From Bacteroidaceae bacterium (GTDB lineage Bacteria; Bacteroidota; Bacteroidia; Bacteroidales; Bacteroidaceae): DNA of 33,013 bases. The DNA lies in contig JAKSIY010000016.1 of NCBI GenBank assembly GCA_024398535.1, positions 1 through 33,013 of the forward strand. The letters run 5' to 3'. Made by a program: the position numbers and the translations under genes. How positions within the stretch are numbered: the stretch's first letter is position 1; each line of letters opens with the position of its first letter. The notes under the pieces were generated by a model, which did not search any database, was not told the origin of the DNA, and saw only the letters and a list, made by a program, of their open reading frames with translations. Shown one piece after another: positions 24,167-32,198 of the stretch.

Positions 24167-24765
24167 TGAAGGTAAGGAACGTTGTCTTTGATTTTGGCAG
24201 GGTCCTGGTGGATTGGTCCCGGCATTATCTGTATGACGGGTATTTCGGTGACGTTGAGAAAGCCGAGTGGTTCATCCAGAACGTCGTTACCTCAAAGTGG
24301 TGCATGGAGTCAGATTCTGGCATCCCTTTTTCAGAGACGATACCTGAGCTCCAGGCAGAGTGGCCTGAATATGCTGAGGCCATACAGCTCTTCCATGACA
24401 GGTGGATGGAGATGTGCCGTGGCCCCTGGCCGGGAATGTCGGAGCTTATAGACCAGCTAAGGTCTGAAGGATACGGAATCTATGGCCTTAGCAACTGGCC
24501 AAGGGAGTTCTTCTTGCCGGCAAGAGAGAAGGTTGAAACCCTCCAGAAGGTTGATGACTATGTGGTGTCATCAGACGTCGGGCTTGTTAAGCCTGATCCG
24601 CGTATCTACAATCTCCTGATGGAGAAGTACCGCCTAAAACCTGAGGAGTGTGTCTTTGTGGACGATGTCCAGGCAAATGTAGATGGCGCCCGTGCAGTAG
24701 GAATGCATGCACTCCTTTTTGACGGGCGTCCTGAATGTGTGAAAGAGTTCCTGGGACTTTACTGA
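24166..24765 (+). CDS. HAD family hydrolase (YihX-like sugar phosphatase)
   Basis: This 199-residue HAD-superfamily protein has the nucleophile Asp9 in [12 protein letters not shown], Ser109 in GLSNWP (motif II), Lys142 in VKPDPRIY (motif III) and the metal-binding Asp pair 166-167 in [12 protein letters not shown]. The usual DxD of motif I is DxG, as in YihX-type members, so its absence is not a defect. Related enzymes remove phosphate from sugar phosphates. The start codon overlaps the stop of the aldo-keto reductase by one base, so the two are translationally coupled; a role in L-galactose use is possible but unspecified. It converges on queF with a 7-base overlap of the ends. Confidence 0.85.
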   Translation: MKVRNVVFDFGRVLVDWSRHYLYDGYFGDVEKAEWFIQNVVTSKWCMESDSGIPFSETIPELQAEWPEYAEAIQLFHDRWMEMCRGPWPGMSELIDQLRSEGYGIYGLSNWPREFFLPAREKVETLQKVDDYVVSSDVGLVKPDPRIYNLLMEKYRLKPEECVFVDDVQANVDGARAVGMHALLFDGRPECVKEFLGLY

Positions 24766-25217
24766 TGTACGGCAAAGCGGTCCCAGGCCAGTTGTTCGTA
24801 CTTTGTACCCGGACGCCCGTAGTTGGCGTACGGATAGATGCTTATGCCACCGCGCGGGGTAAAGATACCTGTAACCTCTATGTACTTTGGGTCCATCAGC
24901 CTGATCAGGTCCTTCATGATGACGTTCACGCAGTCCTCATGGAAATCTCCGTGGTTGCGGAAGCTGAACAGATAGAGCTTGAGGCTCTTGCTCTCAACCA
25001 TCTTCACGTCTGGAATGTAGTTGATGCGGATCTCAGCAAAGTCCGGCTGGCCTGTGATAGGACACAGGCTGGTGAATTCCGGGCAGTTGAAGCGTACCCA
25101 GTAGTCGTTCTCCTGATGACGGTTGACGAATGTCTCAAGCACTTCTGGAGCATAGTCCTGCCTGTATTCTGTCTTCTGGCCCAATGACTTCAGGCCGTCT
25201 TCTTCTCTTCCTGTCAT
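24759..25217 (-). CDS. queF: NADPH-dependent 7-cyano-7-deazaguanine reductase
   Basis: This enzyme reduces preQ0 to preQ1 in queuosine tRNA-modification biosynthesis. The 152-residue product is the short, single-domain (type I) form. The catalytic Cys52 lies in [13 protein letters not shown] with the partner Asp59, the family motif appears as [17 protein letters not shown], and HEDC follows. A purine-rich AAAGGA sits just before the ATG. It follows the queuosine-precursor transporter gene on the same strand after 57 bases without a clear promoter between them, so both are probably transcribed together behind the preQ1-I riboswitch. The 3' end overlaps the HAD gene by seven bases. Confidence 0.96.
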   Translation of the reverse strand: MTGREEDGLKSLGQKTEYRQDYAPEVLETFVNRHQENDYWVRFNCPEFTSLCPITGQPDFAEIRINYIPDVKMVESKSLKLYLFSFRNHGDFHEDCVNVIMKDLIRLMDPKYIEVTGIFTPRGGISIYPYANYGRPGTKYEQLAWDRFAVHQ

Positions 25218-25274
25218 ATTCCTTTTGCTTTTTTATATACCACCTTATTATATAAGTTAAAATCACTTTGGTTC

Positions 25275-25994
25275 TCAGAAGTCAGAAATCCTGAACGGGT
25301 TGTAAGAGATGTCTGTGTCATAGACGTCAGTCTGCTCAATCTCCTTGACCTTTGCAACGACCCTTCCGGTTATTGGAAGAATGACTATCTCATACAGCAC
25401 CTTTGCTATTACCTGTACAATCATCATCTTGAGAATGTCATGAAGACCGATGCTCCAGAACATGATAGGGATGAAGATTGCCGAGTCTGCAGCCTCGCCG
25501 GCCAGTGATGAGAGGATTGCTCTTGAAGAGAACTTCCTGCCCTGGTCCTTGACTTTCATCCTGCTCATGACGAATGCGTTGATTGTTGAGCCTGCCAGGA
25601 ATGCAAGGAGCGATGCCACTGCGGCCCTTGGTGTGGATCCGAATACCATGTTGAAGGCATCGGCCCCGTCCCAGAAGTCTGCAGGAGGAAGTATGAGCAC
25701 CAGCTGGGACATCAGGACAAAGAAGAAATTCAGCAGAAATCCCATCCAGATTACCAGTCTGGCCTTGCGGTATCCATAAACTTCTGAAAGACAGTCGTTG
25801 AGTATGTAACTGACTGGGAATATGATTACTGCGCCGGGTAGGATGAATCCAAAGACGCTGAAAATCTTGCTTGCATACAGGTTTGAGGCAATGAGGCATA
25901 CTACAAACAGCACTGCCATGAAAAGGAATGCGGCACTGAAGCCTGATTTCTGGGAAATCTGTGTAGGGGTTGGTCTTTCTGAGACTTGTTTCAT
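25275..25994 (-). CDS. yhhQ: Queuosine precursor transporter (YhhQ/VUT family)
   Basis: This 239-residue membrane protein has about six hydrophobic segments: FLFMAVLFVVCLIASNLYA, FGFILPGAVIIFPVSYIL, LVIWMGFLLNFFFVLMSQLV and three more. FPVSYILNDCLSEVYGYRKAR, read across the second segment, is a family hallmark, and SLAGEAADSAIFIPIMFW is the second conserved block. E. coli YhhQ imports preQ0 and preQ1, and relatives import queuine or queuosine. Its position upstream of queF and behind a riboswitch that senses preQ1 fits that role. The start at 25994 lies four bases after the end of the aptamer. Confidence 0.93.
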   Translation of the reverse strand: MKQVSERPTPTQISQKSGFSAAFLFMAVLFVVCLIASNLYASKIFSVFGFILPGAVIIFPVSYILNDCLSEVYGYRKARLVIWMGFLLNFFFVLMSQLVLILPPADFWDGADAFNMVFGSTPRAAVASLLAFLAGSTINAFVMSRMKVKDQGRKFSSRAILSSLAGEAADSAIFIPIMFWSIGLHDILKMMIVQVIAKVLYEIVILPITGRVVAKVKEIEQTDVYDTDISYNPFRISDF

Positions 25995-25998
25995 ATTT

Positions 25999-26029
25999 CT
26001 TGTTTTTTAAGTGGTTACCAAGCACACTC
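25999..26029 (-). ncRNA. preQ1-I riboswitch aptamer
   Basis: On the minus strand the leader folds into the H-type pseudoknot of the preQ1-I class. P1 pairs GAGTG (26029-26025) with CACTT (26013-26009), one pair being G-U. P2 pairs CTTG (26022-26019) with CAAG (26002-25999), all Watson-Crick. The loop before the 3' strand of P1 is GUAAC, whose last C (26014) is where preQ1 pairs in this class; the base after P1 is U. Six A (26008-26003) form the A-rich third strand. The Thermoanaerobacter tengcongensis aptamer has the same GUAAC and ACAAG elements. P2 ends four bases before the ATG of a queuosine-precursor transporter, so ligand binding should block ribosome access to this gene. Confidence 0.82.
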
Positions 26030-26065
26030 CGGGTTTCTCTCCGGCTGTCAGGGAGGTTTTCTCCC
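26029..26065 (-). other. Two small leader hairpins upstream of the aptamer
   Basis: Between the promoter and the aptamer the minus-strand leader can form GGGAG-AAAAC-CTCCC (26065-26051) and CCGG-loop-CCGG (26044-26029). The second shares its last base with aptamer P1. They might only stabilise the transcript or may affect folding of the aptamer; nothing in the sequence decides this. Confidence 0.4.
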
Positions 26066-26076
26066 TTATTTCGGTG

Positions 26077-26084
26077 CAAAGATA
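26077..26084 (-). promoter_or_regulatory. -7 promoter box of the transporter-queF operon
   Basis: Read on the minus strand this is TATCTTTG, an exact TAnnTTTG match, 82 bases upstream of the transporter ATG. It gives a leader long enough to hold the aptamer. No convincing -33 TTTG is seen. Confidence 0.5.
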
Positions 26085-26164
26085 ATGCATATTCCCCAGA
26101 ATTGTTTTTTCAGGTGGCTGTAAAGACGCAAATGGTTTGAAATCTTAAAAATAGACGATTTGTC

Positions 26165-26195
26165 ATTGCCATGTCGGCTAGAATTCTTAACTTTG
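26165..26195 (+). promoter_or_regulatory. Probable promoter of the surface lipoprotein operon
   Basis: TAACTTTG at 26188-26195 matches TAnnTTTG, with ATTG at 26165-26168 as a -33 near match at 19 bases. It would give a leader of about 150 bases before the ATG at 26351. I see only one weak stem (AATAC/GTATT near 26220-26240) and an A/T-rich end in that leader, and no known riboswitch. Confidence 0.45.
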
Positions 26196-26350
26196 TGCCC
26201 GTTTTAGTGGAGGAATACCCTATTTGTTGAGTATTAGTCTTTTACGAAGTCTGTGACTGAATGGCAAATTAGGTGATTTGAGCATTGAGACGAACTATGA
26301 AATACAAGAGTAGAGAAATAGAATAATTTTAAATACTAACTTTTATCAAA

Positions 26351-28867
26351 ATGAAAAGAAAAATTTTTGGTTTTCTTTCACTGGCACTGACCGTAGTAGT
26401 AGGTGCTAGTTTGATGGGTTCTTGTAAGGATTATGATGAGGATCAGTACAACGATCTGATTCATAAGCTTGCAGACCAGGACAAGACTCTGGGTGACAAG
26501 CTGACTGAGACAACTCAGAAGATGCAGGCTCAGATTGACTCTCTCTGCCTTGAGCAGAAGAATTGCAAGGACAATTGCAGTGAAAAGTTCGTTCTCATCC
26601 AGAAGTCAATCGACTCTCTGAGAGCAGCAATCCTTGGTGTTGCTGACGGTGGTGAGACAAACCTTATCACTATCATGACCCAGATGAACCAGAAGGCTGC
26701 CGATGCTGCTGCAAATGCAAAGGCTGCTGATGTCAAGGCTGACAGCATTGCTGCCCTTATCGTAGGCTGGCCAATGAACATGAACGCTGCTTACCAGAAG
26801 GCAAACGATGCTTATGCTCTTGCAGTACGTGACTCTATCAGAATTAATGGTCTTGATGCCAAGACAGAAGAGCAGCAGAATCAGATTGACAGCCTGTCAC
26901 AGGTAACAGACAGCCTGTTCAAGGTTGCTGAGGAGAACCTGAAGGAGGCTAAGAAGGTTGCTCTTGAGGCTGATTCAGTACTCCGTGCTGAGCTGCTTGA
27001 TACAATCGACGTTCGCATCGCTGAGATTGACTCAATCATGGCTTATGCAGATTCACTGCTGAAGGATCAAATTGATACTCTGAGCGCACGCGTTGATTCT
27101 CTTGAGAAGCGCATGTCTGCTGCTGAGGCTAAGATTGATTCTCTGTGCGATGAGATGTCAGCTCTGAAGAGCGCTGTTACAAAGATGATCACAAACATCA
27201 CAGTAAACGGTGCAATCAACCCAGTTTACGGTTCATTTGCATGGCCTGTAGGTCTGAGATCAAACATGCTGATTGCTTACTACGGTGAGTTCGAGTCAAG
27301 CGTTGAGTTCCCAACTCAGAAGACTGCACGTCTGATTGAGGGTTGCTCACCTATTACTGCTACTGATGCTGTAATGCTTGGTCTTTCAAGCATCTCAAAG
27401 ACAATCCCTGCCGGTGTTGTTGTAAGTGATTCTACTGACAATGCAGGTAAGGTTATGTTCACAATCAACCCTAACACTGCTGATCTTGACGGTGACGAGT
27501 TCACTCTTGTAAACAGCCAGGGTGTTGAGAGCAAGGCCGTATTCGGTGAAGTTGTTCCTTCAACCCAGACTCTTGCATTCGGTTCTACAGACTTCCTGCC
27601 AACACGTTCTGCTGTTAATGGTACAAGCGCAAATGCATTCTATGAGGCTCCTGTACAGGTAACTGCTGATGCTGTTGACGCTCTGAAGGTAAATGTTGAG
27701 GCTGGTCTCAAGAACGCAGTAAAGAGCGTACTTGACAGACAGCGTCCAGACATTGCTGAGCTTGCTACAGGCATCTATCGTCAGTTCAACAACATCTTTG
27801 AGGCTAACGCTATCAAGGCTACATGGACAGACAGCCTTGGCCAGCACTCAGTTCTTTCTAACTACGATCTTGCTGTAGCTGCTGTAAAGCCACTTTCATA
27901 CCACACTCTTGCTGGTGTTAACCTTGGCAAGCTGCCTGAGATTACTCCACTTGGCAACATCTCATTCTCTGTTGACGGCATCGATGATCTTGATTTCTCA
28001 ACAGTAAACTTCAATGTAGGCATCACTCCAATCAGCCTGTCATTCGGTACAGTTTCTATCTCTACATCGGGTGTAGTTCAGGTAACAGTTGATGTTCCTT
28101 CACACGTTGCTGCTGACGGTTCAGTTGATGCATACGTACCTAGAACATACGATGTTGACAACCTGGATCAGGTTCTTGACGACGTTGCTGCAAACCTGAA
28201 CATCAAGTTCTCTGATATGGAGGCTTCTGTAAACTCTGAGGTCAATGGTATGATCAACCAGATTCAGACTTCAATCAACAATGAGGTTCACAACATGCTG
28301 AGTCAGGTTAGCGGTACTCTGAAGGATCAGGTTAACGATATGCTTGACGATGTTGCTGCAAGCGTAACCGGTAATCTGAATGACTACATTGGCAAGATGA
28401 ACAGCCTGATCTCAAAGATCAACTCTGTATCTAACCGTCTGAATGGTTATCTGTCAGACATCAACTCTAAGCTTCAGGTAGTAATGTTCTACGAGGATGC
28501 AAACGGTACTATGCGTAACATGAGTACTTCTAAGTCTCTGCCAGCAATCTTCCAGGGTAGCGGTTCAATCGTTCTGTACCCAACATCATGGACAGCTGAC
28601 ATTGCAGTACCATCATACCAGAAGTTCGTTGCTGTAACCAACGTATTCAGCGCAACATCGAACGCTCAGGCTGGTGATGCTACTTGCGTACAGGTTCTGA
28701 AGGATACAAACAACAATAACGAGTACCTGAACACAATTCTTGAGGGTGGTCGCTACGGCATCACATTCACTCCAGCTGCTTCAGGTTACACTTATGAGAT
28801 TGTTTACTCTGCTGTTGACTATCAGGGTTGGATCTCTACACGTAAGTTCTACGTTACTGTTAAGTAA
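26351..28867 (+). CDS. Large coiled-coil surface lipoprotein
   Basis: This 838-residue protein begins with a lipoprotein signal peptide ending LMGSC (Cys25), followed by the acidic KDYDED stretch that in Bacteroidota favours export to the cell surface. Residues about 35-280 are a long heptad-rich coiled coil with recurring (I/A)DSL motifs. A beta-rich middle follows (about 285-600, starting near GAINPVYGSFAWPVG). A second coiled coil spans about 605-710, and a C-terminal Ig-like region ends FYVTVK. The N-terminus resembles proteins catalogued as having a PL29-lyase N-terminal domain, but I see no lyase catalytic domain. Codon choice is uniform and typical of a highly expressed gene. It stands 19 bases before an OmpA-family gene, probably its envelope partner. 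Function unknown; a surface fibre or S-layer-like role is an inference. Confidence 0.8.
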   Translation: MKRKIFGFLSLALTVVVGASLMGSCKDYDEDQYNDLIHKLADQDKTLGDKLTETTQKMQAQIDSLCLEQKNCKDNCSEKFVLIQKSIDSLRAAILGVADGGETNLITIMTQMNQKAADAAANAKAADVKADSIAALIVGWPMNMNAAYQKANDAYALAVRDSIRINGLDAKTEEQQNQIDSLSQVTDSLFKVAEENLKEAKKVALEADSVLRAELLDTIDVRIAEIDSIMAYADSLLKDQIDTLSARVDSLEKRMSAAEAKIDSLCDEMSALKSAVTKMITNITVNGAINPVYGSFAWPVGLRSNMLIAYYGEFESSVEFPTQKTARLIEGCSPITATDAVMLGLSSISKTIPAGVVVSDSTDNAGKVMFTINPNTADLDGDEFTLVNSQGVESKAVFGEVVPSTQTLAFGSTDFLPTRSAVNGTSANAFYEAPVQVTADAVDALKVNVEAGLKNAVKSVLDRQRPDIAELATGIYRQFNNIFEANAIKATWTDSLGQHSVLSNYDLAVAAVKPLSYHTLAGVNLGKLPEITPLGNISFSVDGIDDLDFSTVNFNVGITPISLSFGTVSISTSGVVQVTVDVPSHVAADGSVDAYVPRTYDVDNLDQVLDDVAANLNIKFSDMEASVNSEVNGMINQIQTSINNEVHNMLSQVSGTLKDQVNDMLDDVAASVTGNLNDYIGKMNSLISKINSVSNRLNGYLSDINSKLQVVMFYEDANGTMRNMSTSKSLPAIFQGSGSIVLYPTSWTADIAVPSYQKFVAVTNVFSATSNAQAGDATCVQVLKDTNNNNEYLNTILEGGRYGITFTPAASGYTYEIVYSAVDYQGWISTRKFYVTVK

Positions 28868-28886
28868 TTAAGGAGAGTACAAGAAA

Positions 28887-29999
28887 ATGAAAAGAATATT
28901 CACAGTTCTTGCAGCGCTGGTTGCCGGTTTCGGTGTATCAGTTTCTGCAGAGGAATACGAGAACGTATTCAATCCACACTGGTACATCCAGGGCCAGATT
29001 GGTGGACAGTATACCCTTGGTGAGCTTGGTTTCAGCGATCTGCTGTCACCAAACGCTCAGCTGGGCGTAGGCCGCAACTTTACTCCAGTAGTAGGTGCCC
29101 GTCTGTCAGTTAACGCTTGGCAGAGCAAGGGCGGTTCAGACTTCTATGCTAATGACTATGCATGGAAGTGGAACTACATTGCTCCATCACTTGACGCAAC
29201 TATCAACCTGTCAAACTGGTTCGGTGGTTACAAGCCAGAGCGTAAGGTCTCATTCGGACTGCTTGCAGGTCTTGGTGCAAACATTGCATTCAACAATGAC
29301 GAGGCTTCTGACGAGGCTTCTGCAATGCGTGGTCAGTACACAAACATCAGTACAGATGATCAGTATCTGCGTTATCTCTGGGATAACAAGAAGGTTCTTC
29401 TGAACGGACGTATGGGTGCTACAATGGACTACAGAATCAGCGAGCGCGTAAGCGCTGGTCTTGAGCTGCAGGCTAACGTAGTAGGTGACCGTTACAACTC
29501 AAAGAAGGCTGGTAACCCAGACTGGTACTTCAATGCACTTGTAGGTATCAAGGTTAACCTTGGTAAGACAAATACAAAGAAGGTTATCCCAGCTCCAGTT
29601 CCAGTTGACTGCGGTGAGAGAATCGTTGAGAAGGAGGTTATCAAGGAAGTTCCAGTTGAGAAGGTGGTTGTTGAGCCACTGAGAGTAGATGTATTCTTCC
29701 CAATCTCTAATACTCAGGTTGCAAATTCTGAGCAGTACAAGGTTAAGGAGATTGCTGATTACCTGAACAAGTATCCAAATGCCAAGGTTGTTATCACCGG
29801 TTATGCTGATAAGAACACTGGTACAGCATCTATCAACCAGAAGCTTTCTGAGGGTCGTGCCGAGGTAGTTTCAAAGGAACTGCAGGAGAAGTACGGTATT
29901 GAGGCTTCACGTATAGAGACTAAGGCTATGGGTGACAATGAGCAGCCATACTCAAGCGACTATACTCTGAACCGTGTAAGTATCTGTATTGCACAGTAA
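28887..29999 (+). CDS. OmpA family outer-membrane protein
   Basis: This 370-residue protein has a signal peptide (MKRIFTVLAALVAGFGVSVSA), a barrel domain to about residue 228 (HWYIQGQIGGQYTLGELGF near its start), and a Pro/Val/Glu linker (VIPAPVPVDCGERIVEKEV). The C-terminal OmpA peptidoglycan-binding domain starts about residue 262 (VDVFFPISNTQV) and includes VVITGYADKNTGTASINQKLSEGRA. The domain anchors the barrel to the wall through diaminopimelate. The gene is 19 bases after the surface lipoprotein gene, with AAGGAG in the gap, and a strong terminator follows, so these two form a closed unit. Codon usage again points to high expression. Confidence 0.92.
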   Translation: MKRIFTVLAALVAGFGVSVSAEEYENVFNPHWYIQGQIGGQYTLGELGFSDLLSPNAQLGVGRNFTPVVGARLSVNAWQSKGGSDFYANDYAWKWNYIAPSLDATINLSNWFGGYKPERKVSFGLLAGLGANIAFNNDEASDEASAMRGQYTNISTDDQYLRYLWDNKKVLLNGRMGATMDYRISERVSAGLELQANVVGDRYNSKKAGNPDWYFNALVGIKVNLGKTNTKKVIPAPVPVDCGERIVEKEVIKEVPVEKVVVEPLRVDVFFPISNTQVANSEQYKVKEIADYLNKYPNAKVVITGYADKNTGTASINQKLSEGRAEVVSKELQEKYGIEASRIETKAMGDNEQPYSSDYTLNRVSICIAQ

Positions 30000-30018
30000 T
30001 TACTGAATTATCCATAGA

Positions 30019-30081
30019 GAACTGCCCGCATGCCACCTTCCTATATGGTAAGGCGGGTGTGGGCAGTTCTTGTCTTTATTT
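30019..30081 (+). terminator. Strong intrinsic terminator after the OmpA gene
   Basis: GAACTGCCCGCA (30019-30030) pairs with TGTGGGCAGTTC (30058-30069) over 12 bp including one G-U pair, with extra inner pairing (CCTT with AAGG). TTGTCTTTATTT follows directly. It ends 15 bases before the ATG of the next gene, so that gene needs read-through or a promoter within or after the hairpin. Confidence 0.8.
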
Positions 30082-30096
30082 ATCCAAAAACCGCCT

Positions 30097-31221
30097 ATGA
30101 GGAGACTCTACACGCTTTTTCTTCTAGCTCTCGTTGTAATGAATGCCGATGCCCAATTGAGCGGTGACGGCTTTTATCGTGTCCGTAACCGTGGCTCACA
30201 GAGGTATATCTACGTATGTGACAATACAGGCTACATAAATTATACTGCAACGTATGCTGAGATGGGTGCCATCCAGCTCTGGAAGGGTGAGGAGAAGATT
30301 CTTACAGACCCGGCATCTGTCCTTTATATCAAGAAGGTTGGTCAGACAGCCGACAACACAGGTCTTTATGACATTCAGGCACAGGGAACCGGTGTGATTG
30401 ATATCATTGAGTACAGTGTGCAGATCTATAGAAGATCAAATGGCTACTACAATGTCTATGCAGAGGGTTTCTATCTGTGTGACAATGAGACCAGCGAATC
30501 TCCTGACGGTGCTTTGGGAACTGACCGCACAGGTAATTACAGGCTATGGGAAGTATTCCCAATGGACGATGAGACACAGTATCTTGCAATAGATCCTACT
30601 GTCTCTGCCGGCGGTTCACATTACATGCCTTACTATGTAAGCTTTGGTCTGACTCTTGCCGATGACATGAATGCCTATTATGTAAGCGCGGTTCATGATC
30701 ATGGCGTAGTTGTAAGCAAGGTTCAAGGCAAGCAGATTCCTGCAAAGACTCCGGTCTTCATAGAGTGTGCCCAGGCTGACTACAGGAAGAACAAGGTTGA
30801 TGTCCGATTTGACAACTCTGCAGCATCGTTCGCTCAGGAGAATGCCCTGAAGGGTGTATTCTTCTGCAATACTGACCGCCCAAAGAGCAAGGATGCAAAG
30901 ACTGCGAATGACAAAAATACCATGCGCGTGCTTGGTACAGCAGCTGACGGCTCTCTTGCCTATGTTACTGCAGATTGCAAGTATCTTCCTGCCAACCAGT
31001 CATATCTGCCGGTATCAGCAAGTGCTGATTCTGAGCTTAAGGTGTTCTACTCTGAAGAGGACTACCTGGCTTATGAGACAATGCTTGGTGTAGATGGCAT
31101 CGGCTCTGATGCAGTTGCTCCAGAGGTATATGACCTGACAGGTCGCAGGATTGATCTTCCTCTGAATGCCCTTCCAAAGGGTATCTACATTGTAAATCAC
31201 AAGAAATACGTAGTACGTTGA
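30097..31221 (+). CDS. Secreted protein with T9SS-like C-terminal sorting domain
   Basis: This 374-residue protein has a signal peptide (RRLYTLFLLALVVMNADAQ) and then a mixed region rich in Tyr and Asp starting GDGFYRVRNRGSQRYIYV. Its last 30 residues read VYDLTGRRID, LPKGIYIVNHKKYVVR; this pattern is typical of the C-terminal sorting domain recognised by the type IX secretion system or its relatives in Bacteroidota. I recognise no enzymatic domain; the N-terminal part may be a carbohydrate- or ligand-binding module. The ATG at 30097 is chosen over the in-frame TTG at 30070 because it gives a proper signal peptide. The stop overlaps the next start (TGATG). Confidence 0.8.
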   Translation: MRRLYTLFLLALVVMNADAQLSGDGFYRVRNRGSQRYIYVCDNTGYINYTATYAEMGAIQLWKGEEKILTDPASVLYIKKVGQTADNTGLYDIQAQGTGVIDIIEYSVQIYRRSNGYYNVYAEGFYLCDNETSESPDGALGTDRTGNYRLWEVFPMDDETQYLAIDPTVSAGGSHYMPYYVSFGLTLADDMNAYYVSAVHDHGVVVSKVQGKQIPAKTPVFIECAQADYRKNKVDVRFDNSAASFAQENALKGVFFCNTDRPKSKDAKTANDKNTMRVLGTAADGSLAYVTADCKYLPANQSYLPVSASADSELKVFYSEEDYLAYETMLGVDGIGSDAVAPEVYDLTGRRIDLPLNALPKGIYIVNHKKYVVR

Positions 31222-32198
31222 TGCAATCAATCAGCTCAAAGGCACTTTTGCTTTCTGCTTTTCTTTCCTTTTCTGGCATTGGAGGCGTAAAGGGACAGAC
31301 ATTCTCCGACTTTGTAGATAGAATTGGTCTGAACAATCTTGATGTAGCCGTTGATATGGGTTCTACTGGCATCGGTCTTCAGGTTGGAACCATGGTTACA
31401 CCTTGGATGCAGGTAAGGACTGGATTTGACTATATGCCTTATTTTGAGAAGGATATGAGTTTTACAATCCAGATTGGCGACCATGTAGAGAGCAAGTTTG
31501 ATCCTGATGGCAATCGTGTTGAGACCACTTTTGACCGTATGGCCGGTTATATGAAGGAGATTACCGGTCTTGACGTTGATGATGAGGTCATTATGGTAGG
31601 TACTCCGTCTTTCAATAATGCCAAGCTGATTTTTGACGTATTCCCAATCAGGAACTGCGGGTGGTATCTTAGTGCGGGTGTCTATGCCGGCCGCAAGGTG
31701 ATTGGCCATGCTGTCAACCGCATTGAGGAGATGCCGTCACTGATGGCTGTGGGCATCTACAACAATATGTATGAAAAGACTGTCAATGAAGAGCCTATCT
31801 TCATGGGCGTTGAGTTGCCACCGGCCCTGGCAGACAAGGTAATCGATGCCGGTCGCATGGGAATCCACGTGGGTGACTATGTCAGCGACGGAACTTCATA
31901 CGTCATGGAGCCGAATAATGAGAGCATGGTGACTGCCGACATGAAGGTGAATGCCTTCAGGCCTTATGTGGGAACCGGTTACAAGGGGCAGTTCTCTGAG
32001 CGCAACGAGCATCTGAAGTTTGCCGTTGAAGGTGGCGTCTTTTTCTGGGGTGGTGTGCCTAAGGTTTATCTGCATGACGGTACAGAGTTGACTCAGGACC
32101 TTACCAACATCATGGGTCAGGTTGACCGCTACGTGCAGCTGGTCAAGAAGTTCCCCGTATTTCCCGTCCTTAACCTAAGTCTGGTTTACTCTTTCTGA
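31221..32198 (+). CDS. Outer-membrane beta-barrel protein
   Basis: This 325-residue protein has a signal peptide (SSKALLLSAFLSFSGIGGVKG), alternating barrel-like strands (LDVAVDMGSTGIGLQVGTMV, WYLSAGVYAGRKVIG), and a terminal Phe (NLSLVYSF), the usual barrel-assembly signal. No named family is recognised. Its ATG overlaps the stop of the secreted-protein gene, so the two are translationally coupled and probably work together, for example as a surface protein with its envelope partner; that is an inference. An in-frame TTG at 31218 is ignored. A weak CCC/GGG stem followed by TGGTTTT (32200-32220) may end the transcript. Confidence 0.75.
   Translation: MQSISSKALLLSAFLSFSGIGGVKGQTFSDFVDRIGLNNLDVAVDMGSTGIGLQVGTMVTPWMQVRTGFDYMPYFEKDMSFTIQIGDHVESKFDPDGNRVETTFDRMAGYMKEITGLDVDDEVIMVGTPSFNNAKLIFDVFPIRNCGWYLSAGVYAGRKVIGHAVNRIEEMPSLMAVGIYNNMYEKTVNEEPIFMGVELPPALADKVIDAGRMGIHVGDYVSDGTSYVMEPNNESMVTADMKVNAFRPYVGTGYKGQFSERNEHLKFAVEGGVFFWGGVPKVYLHDGTELTQDLTNIMGQVDRYVQLVKKFPVFPVLNLSLVYSF

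Noticed and set aside
24750..24787. Inverted repeat CCTGGGAC/GTCCCAGG across the convergent HAD and queF ends
   Set aside because: The 22-base loop and absence of a T-run on either strand do not support a terminator; it may be chance in coding sequence.
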